From: Jaltomata sinuosa
Taxonomy: Eukaryota; Streptophyta; Magnoliopsida; Solanales; Solanaceae
Direction of reading: 5' to 3'
Assembly: GCA_003996215.1 (NCBI GenBank)
Contig: QJPP01005269.1
Location: 1-64,000 of the forward strand
Length of the DNA: 64,000 bases
Under the pieces are notes generated by a model that saw only the letters and a list, made by a program, of their open reading frames with translations, was not told the origin of the DNA and searched no databases. Of this stretch, positions 58,741 through 64,000 are shown piece by piece; within the stretch, counting starts at the first letter, position 1, and each line of letters begins with the position of its first letter. Made by a program: the position numbers and the translations under genes.

Positions 58741-60499
58741 GTTAAGAGGCTGAATAAGGAGCTGTAAAATAGTTAATTCCCTATGTATGTGTAATCTTGA
58801 TCATTTTGTTAATGTTGGTTAACTTATATGGATCGTATTAGATCTTATGTGGTTGACTTGAGATTGTTTTCTTGAATGAAACAGCGGTAGTCATTTTGAG
58901 GGGAAAATGTGATCTGAAATAAAAAGAAGGTGAATTATAATTTCTAGGTTTGTGAATAAGGTTGAGTGTCGATAAGGGCTGACAATGAAGTATTTTATGA
59001 GCTATTAATAACTAGAAGGGCGAGTCTACACCCTAGTTACTACAATTAAAGATCCTTGTGTGTATAACATATTTAAATTGGAGTTGAGACTTGTTTTAGT
59101 GCATTAATATGGTTAATTTATATGACTTGTGATTGGTCTTTAGATATGTTTAAATGATGATTGTTTTCATGTCGTGCTTGAATGAATAAGCAGTGTATAT
59201 GTAAAACTGAGTAAAGGACTTAAATAATTAAGTGTACGGGTAATTAGTGCACTGTAATGTATCCTTAGAAGTAGATCTGGAACCATAGGTTCATTGTTGT
59301 TATTTTTAGTTGCGGTGGGTACCACGAGCCGATACAGTACACAGACCCTAGTGCATCTCCTGCAAGTCATGGCTAGTTGAATAAAAATAAGTCCCTTTAG
59401 CATGTGTGTACACTCTTATTACTTAATTATGGTTACTGTAAGTTAGAAGGATAAGTAAGATTATTGAGATACAGAGAATATAGGTCTGAGAAGCTGAGGT
59501 ATGCATGAGATCCATTATGTGTTGTGACTGCACCTCAATTCAATATTTTGTGTGACTTGGAGTATTTGTGAAGGATTTATTGATTATTATATGTGATTAC
59601 TGTTAGGTCTTGGTTACTATATTTGACATGTCTACTTGATGACCGTTAGGTCCCTGGGGATTTTACTTGTTATGGGTGTGAACTATTATGGTGTCCTTGA
59701 TCATTGTATTGGCTAAGTCTAAAATGGGCATTTAATGGTTTAATTGTAATGGACTCTATGTGAACTTGAGGAGTGGGTAAGAACTTGTAATATTGATAAT
59801 GAGTTGGGTATGAACGGGTAATTAATGTGATATGTAATTAGTATATATAAGTGTGTAATAAGGGTTACATTGTGATGGTGCTAAAAGTTTATAGACAATT
59901 ATTAAGGTTAATCGTATCTTAAAGGAAATTACTCCTAGGAGTCATGAATGAATAAGTATGTGGTGTGGGGTTGATGTGTGCTTGAGTTGGAATCTTTGAT
60001 TTTCAGTAATGACATTAAGATTATCTGTTGTATGTTAATTTCATTACATGAATTATGTGATCTAATCATAGTCGGCCAATAATACCTACCAGTACGTGTG
60101 GTGTAGTGTTACTACTCTTGCTACACTTTTTTGGTGTAGGTGTGTGACAGGTTGACTTAAGTCTCCTAGCATGATTTGGAGAGTCTCCATCATCAGCTTC
60201 TGGGTTCTCTACTCCTCAGAATGAAATTTTATGTCTTTTCATTGTCATGTCCTTCACTAGTAGGCTCTTGTACAGGTTTAGACTAGGTTTTTGAGAATAA
60301 GATTGTGTATCTCAAAATAGTAGTGTGTATTCAAGTTTTATCAAAGTTGATGATTACAATTTTTAGTTAGTTAATATTATTATGTTGATTGCTTTAAGAA
60401 AACTATTGCATTAACAATAGTGGGGTAAATAAGGGGTTCTCCTATCGAGTTAGAGTCGAGTATGTGCCCACATGACCTATTGAATTTTGGGTAATGACA

Positions 60500-60785
60500 G
60501 TTGGTATAAGATCATAGGTAATCGCTCTCTCAAGTACAAGAGCAATGTCAAGTAGAGTCCTGTGGATTGGTGTATTGACGTCTACATTAAATCTTTGAGA
60601 AGCTATAAGGCATTTAGGAGTTGATTCACTTTCTTCTTCCCTATCGTGCTATTCAAGTTTGTTGTCTTCCTGGGTTGAGTCCAATTGGTATCTGGTTGAT
60701 TCCAATTGGTATCTCGTCAAAGATAATTGGTACCTAGATAAATCTAATTGGTATCTAACTGATTCCAATTGGTGTTTGATCATAA
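60500..60785 (+). promoter_or_regulatory. Primer binding site and leader after the C-family LTR
   Basis: TTGGTATAAGAT at 60501-60512 is a decayed initiator tRNA-Met site. The leader contains a tandem repeat at 60659-60780. It is broken at about 60785 by an LTR scrap, so gag is absent. Confidence 0.7.
60659..60780 (+). repeat. 21-bp repeat with CAATTGGTATCT core, about five copies
   Basis: The core 'caattggtatct' recurs every 20-22 bases. Read in frame from the ATG at 60659 it gives a seven-residue repeat on the theme DSNWYLV. The reading frame is only 61 codons long, so I treat it as leader repeat, not a gene, though the in-frame period is notable. Confidence 0.7.
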
Positions 60786-60930
60786 GAGTCGTGCGTCACA
60801 ACCTAATTTCTCAGGTTGTGATGGTACCTACTACACCCCACTAGTAGATAAGCTGAACCCTTAGCTTGGAACAACGAGTATCAGGCTAATACGAGAACAA
60901 GGTAAAAGTGGAAGAACAAATACTCAAATA
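60786..60930 (-). repeat. Scrap of an LTR end
   Basis: 'gtcacaacctaatttctcag' followed by 'gttgtgatggtacctactac' resembles the reverse complement of the 47182-50264 LTR end (GTCACGACC... GATGGCGCCTAC). It is short and both edges are unclear. Confidence 0.45.
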
Positions 60931-62170
60931 GAGATAATAGTTTTGATTATTTCCCCAAGAGTAGTTGGGCTGACTCTGCCAGTTGTGATTGTAAGCATTA
61001 CCATAGTTTTAATTACTTTTCTGTGCATTGCCCACAAAATTTACCGACTTTGAATTCGCTCCACACAAATATGCCGAATGACCACTAATACCACAAGTTT
61101 CACACCAAGTTTGAACCTATTGTAATGCATTAACATGAGCCTGAGGTTGAGCCATACTCAGTTTGTTAAACTGAGTCATAACCTGGCTTTGAAAAGTGGC
61201 CAACTATGCAGCCAATGCTGTGACACTATCTACCTCAAGCATACCTGCTGGTTTCTTCACTATATTTCTGGATATATCACCATGCCACTCTGGATTACCT
61301 TGTGCAATATGGTTGAGGAGAGTATACAGCTCATCATAGGTTTTTTCTAAAGCCTGACCACCTACCGTTGAATCTAGCAAAATTTTTGTGTCGTGGTCAA
61401 GACTTTCAACAAAAGTGTGAACTAGTATATCATTAGTCTACTGGTGATATGGGCAATCTCTGAGAAAAGACTTGAATCTCTCCCATGCATGATAGAGATT
61501 TCCGTCTAGCTTCTTCTTGAAACTTAAAAATATCGCTCCTCAACTTTGCAGTTTTTCCCGATGGAAAGAATTGAATGAGGAACTTCTTCGCTAAGTCATC
61601 CTAAGTTTTGATTGAGTTTGAAGATTTTTCCTTCAACAATATCTTTGCTTCTCTCAAAAGTGAGAATGGGAAAAGTGTGAGCCTCACGTAATCTGTTGAG
61701 ACTCCTGCGAGAATAAATGTGTCACTGATATCCAGAAAGTTTTGTAGATGAACCTATGGATCCTCATGTGACAAGCCTGTAAACTGTCCACTTGTGTGCA
61801 ACAATTGCACCATGTTCTATTTCAGCTCAAATCTGCCTCATGCGGCCAACTTTTGAATACAGGAGGTCATATGAGTTGCGAGTGGAATTTCCACTTCTCG
61901 CACTGTCCTGCGGGCTGGTTGTTCATCACCCATTACTGCAGGAATGGTCTCGCCTTGTTGAACTTGCGGGATTGGATAGAGAAGTGTTGCTTCTCTCCTT
62001 AATTGGTGCAAGCGTCGCTCAGGTTTGGGATATGGTTCAACCAATTCCCTCTCCCTTGCCAACTTTCTCAAGATTCAAACTTGTACCAGCAAATTCAGTA
62101 GCTAAGACCAAGTTGTTAACACTTATCAAATAAAATAGTAAAACTAAAAATTAGAAGGTTGTTAATTTTC
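60931..62170 (-). pseudogene. Athila/Tat-type gag (broken)
   Basis: From the N-terminus: an Arg/Glu-rich start at 62071-61838 (ATG at 62071, MRKLARERELVEPYPKPERR), then QFTGLSHEDP and LQNFLDISDTFI near 61720-61780, LTLFPFSLLREAK near 61670, and LAKKFLIQFFPSGKTAKLRS near 61570, which is the gag core of this lineage. A complete zinc knuckle CETCGISGHSAYLC lies at 61063-61104, followed by FVGNAQ and an Asn-rich tail (QPNYSWGNNQN) near 60950. Stops occur at about 61758, 61607 and 61430. It breaks off before protease. The plus-strand frames at 61792-62133 are its shadow. Confidence 0.82.
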
Positions 62171-62191
62171 AAGTCCCCGGCAACGGTGTCA
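62171..62191 (-). promoter_or_regulatory. Primer binding site of the Athila/Tat-type element
   Basis: The minus strand reads TGACACCGTTGCCGGGGA, two changes from TGGCGCCGTTGCCGGGGA, the sequence found next to the 5' LTR of many Athila and Tat elements. The gag start follows 100 bases later. Confidence 0.8.
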
Positions 62192-62200
62192 AAAACTTAT

Positions 62201-63311
62201 TGCTTCCAAGTGCACACGCAAGTGTACGTGGTCATCTAAGTAATAAAGTGGCTCTTGCGAGCTGAATATCAATACCACAGGGACTTGGTATTTAGCAGAC
62301 AATCCAACTTAATTATTACTATTTAAATTGAACAAGTGCGATTCATAACCAAGAAGATTTTAAGTTTTGCTTTGATAAACTAAATACTAGAAGTAACAAC
62401 GACATGAAATTCATATTGTAAATAATATATGCAGAGATCCAGGGTTGAGGTATTTACTTCACATTCATGCATAACTATGGTTTCTAGCCGACGTTGGTGT
62501 TTATCGTGATTGTTGATCTACGGGGTTGATATTACAACTTGGGAATAGTCATCCTCTAAGTCATCTACCCAAATTAATCTCACAACTACATTGTTGAGCA
62601 GGGATGTGAGTCCTTAGTTTATATGCATTAAACTATCTTCTCATTTCCTTAACCAAGTTGGGAGTTTAGGTATATCGCTATCCTAATCGCAAATCATCCT
62701 TTACAATTAATATCTAACAATCAAAGACATGATTCACACTCTCTACTTTCTTCATTCCGTCTATCCATTCCTATGGTTAATTCATTTTGAGACTTAGATT
62801 TATCCTAAAGTTCATGATGATTTAGAATAGTATAACAAGAACGCAAGAACAATTACATGACATGATAAATGTATAAACCAACTATAAAATCATAATTAAG
62901 TAGGGTGAGGGTTCATCCGATCATCACTCTGTTCTCCTCGTGCACTTGTTCCTTGATTATCCACTTCTTGTAGCTTATTTGTAGGCTTCATTTAGCTTTC
63001 ATAGATCCTCCAATGGTCTCCTACAATAATTAATAACACACATTAGTCCATACAACACAATAGAGCTCATCAAAGTACACTAGAATACGCATAGCTCAAG
63101 CTAGCAACACTAGTTTTCTCGTCTAAACTCTATTTAATTATTTTGACTCTTGACTTTTTCCAAATGCACCGTAAACACTTTCAACATGTACTTTAGCAAC
63201 CAAATACACACATACACACTATATGCCTCAATATAACATCAAGTTATCCTCAAAACTAAGCTAAACGCGCATAGATAATGACACTTAGGTGTATAAATAC
63301 GCCTAAGATCA
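62201..63311 (-). repeat. LTR of the Athila/Tat-type element, with PBS on one side and PPT on the other
   Basis: On the minus strand it starts TGATCTTAGGCG after a G-rich tract, has an 'attattgtaggag' phrase like other Athila-type LTRs, and ends 'cacttggaagca'. It is about 1.1 kb. I see no dense word cassette in it. No gene; it includes the 600 bases of 62700-63300 for which nothing else can be said. Confidence 0.65.
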
Positions 63312-64000
63312 CCACCCCACACTTAAAGCCTTGTTCGTCCTCGAACAACTATTTATATTAATCTCAATCAAGGAAGACCCCAACATCCTTATTAAAACTA
63401 AGACAATCAAGATAGAACTACAACGACTACATGAATAGCAAGTTCTACCTTCGGCATGCGATATTACAACTGGAATCACATGAATACTACTTTAAAACCT
63501 CCAAGCCTCAAGAATTGACTCTACCAAGTTGTCAAACTCATGCACATTACTCAACTAAGCGATCGTATAAGTCACCTATCCATCATTAAAAATGCTCTCT
63601 CACCACAAGAGAGTTACCCATATTCACTCACTCTCACAAAGAATTCACATGTCACATAAGATGAATCATAAGTTGGCCCTTAGTGTAGTACTCCACTAAT
63701 ATTAGAATTTCAAAATTCAAGATCAAGTAGGACTTTAAGGGTTGTAATGTAGGCTAAGTGGAGGTAGGAACTATTTGGTCTAGAATAGTGACTATCTTCC
63801 CTAAGAGCTTTAGTACATCACACTTTACATTAAACTCATCTCCAACCAACCTATTTTACACCACTATTATCTTCCCAACTCTCTTTTGTTTTGCCCCATA
63901 TTTTTAAGCTAGCTTACACACCTTTAGCATGGAGTATTTGATATCAACACATGATTCATTTATTTTGATCAATTTGTCTTTTCATTACATTACTCCCTAC
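63312..64000 (-). other. 3' region of an Athila/Tat-type element with polypurine tract and hairpin
   Basis: Reading minus, the tract AAGTGTGGGGTGG (63312-63325) abuts the LTR, and a perfect hairpin TTGTTCG-TCCT-CGAACAA lies at 63331-63348 (plus-strand letters). The rest is AT-rich non-coding sequence running off the window. Confidence 0.6.

Larger units (their letters stand above)
55780..60499 (+). repeat. LTR of the element C family, split by a solo LTR
   Basis: The end 'gggtaatgaca' at 60499 is followed by a PBS, so this is a 5' LTR. The pieces are about 55780-56498 and 58746-60499, giving roughly 2.5 kb. A decayed cassette with 'cgtagtggctc' words lies at 55915-56010. It shares phrases with 39535-41798. 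The start is uncertain because it abuts the truncated Tat/Ogre RT. No gene inside; frames are chance. Confidence 0.7.

Noticed and set aside
61792..62133. 113-codon plus frame
   Set aside because: It is the antisense of a recognisable gag with zinc knuckle; the minus strand explains it.
1..64000. Endogenous pararetrovirus (caulimovirus-type) insertion
   Set aside because: I looked for movement-protein or coat-protein patterns and for RT without integrase; every RT region either has gypsy integrase beside it or clear gypsy gag/protease context.

Overview
The window is plant repeat DNA, most likely pericentromeric or intergenic heterochromatin of a Solanaceae species (tomato, potato or pepper type). 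The assignment rests on recognising Solanaceae-style Ty3/gypsy LTR phrases and polyprotein fragments; no single-copy marker gene confirms the species. I see no intact host gene, no tRNA or rRNA gene and no CRISPR. Nearly every stretch can be assigned to a decayed LTR retrotransposon, and every coding region is broken by stops and frameshifts.

Layout. 1-1888: an LTR 3' fragment, then a minus-strand Athila/Tat-type LTR. 1889-25746: a plus-strand Del/Tekay-type chromovirus (element A) split by element 1 (3948-21919, minus, target duplication TCCTT). Element 1 is itself split in its left LTR by element 2 (4467-13374, minus, target duplication GGTAT), so three insertion events can be ordered. 25747-26784: an AT-rich island of unknown origin. 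26785-33840: two partial minus-strand gypsy copies (B1, B2); B2 is interrupted by a solo LTR (29901-32539, GAGAT) and by a short LINE-like retroposon (33001-33503). 33486-37493: a 2.0-kb tandem duplication. 37322-39500: an Athila-like LTR beside an opposite-strand Athila-like gag/protease remnant. 39535-44222: a plus-strand gypsy element C, truncated in RT. 44223-55775: a minus-strand Tat/Ogre element with two minisatellites in its 3' region, interrupted by solo LTRs at 47182-50264 (CCTAT) and 53450-55725 (AAAAC/AAAAT). 55780-60499: an LTR of the same family as C, interrupted by another solo LTR (56499-58740, GTTAA). 60500-64000: a leader with a 21-bp repeat, an LTR scrap, then a minus-strand Athila-like gag, PBS, LTR and a preceding polypurine tract.

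How parts work together. In each complete element the order is LTR, tRNA-iMet-type PBS, gag with zinc knuckles, protease, reverse transcriptase, RNase H, integrase, chromodomain, polypurine tract and LTR. None looks able to move on its own.

Most interesting pattern. At least ten LTRs, from families with unrelated sequence, carry a 100-700 bp block made of one short inverted-repeat word repeated many times. The word differs by family (for example CCGCTATAGCGG, CACGACTCGTG, GACGGTCCGTC, CATCGCGATCGCGATG), but where I can judge, the block lies in U3 upstream of the likely TATA box. I know of no name for this arrangement.
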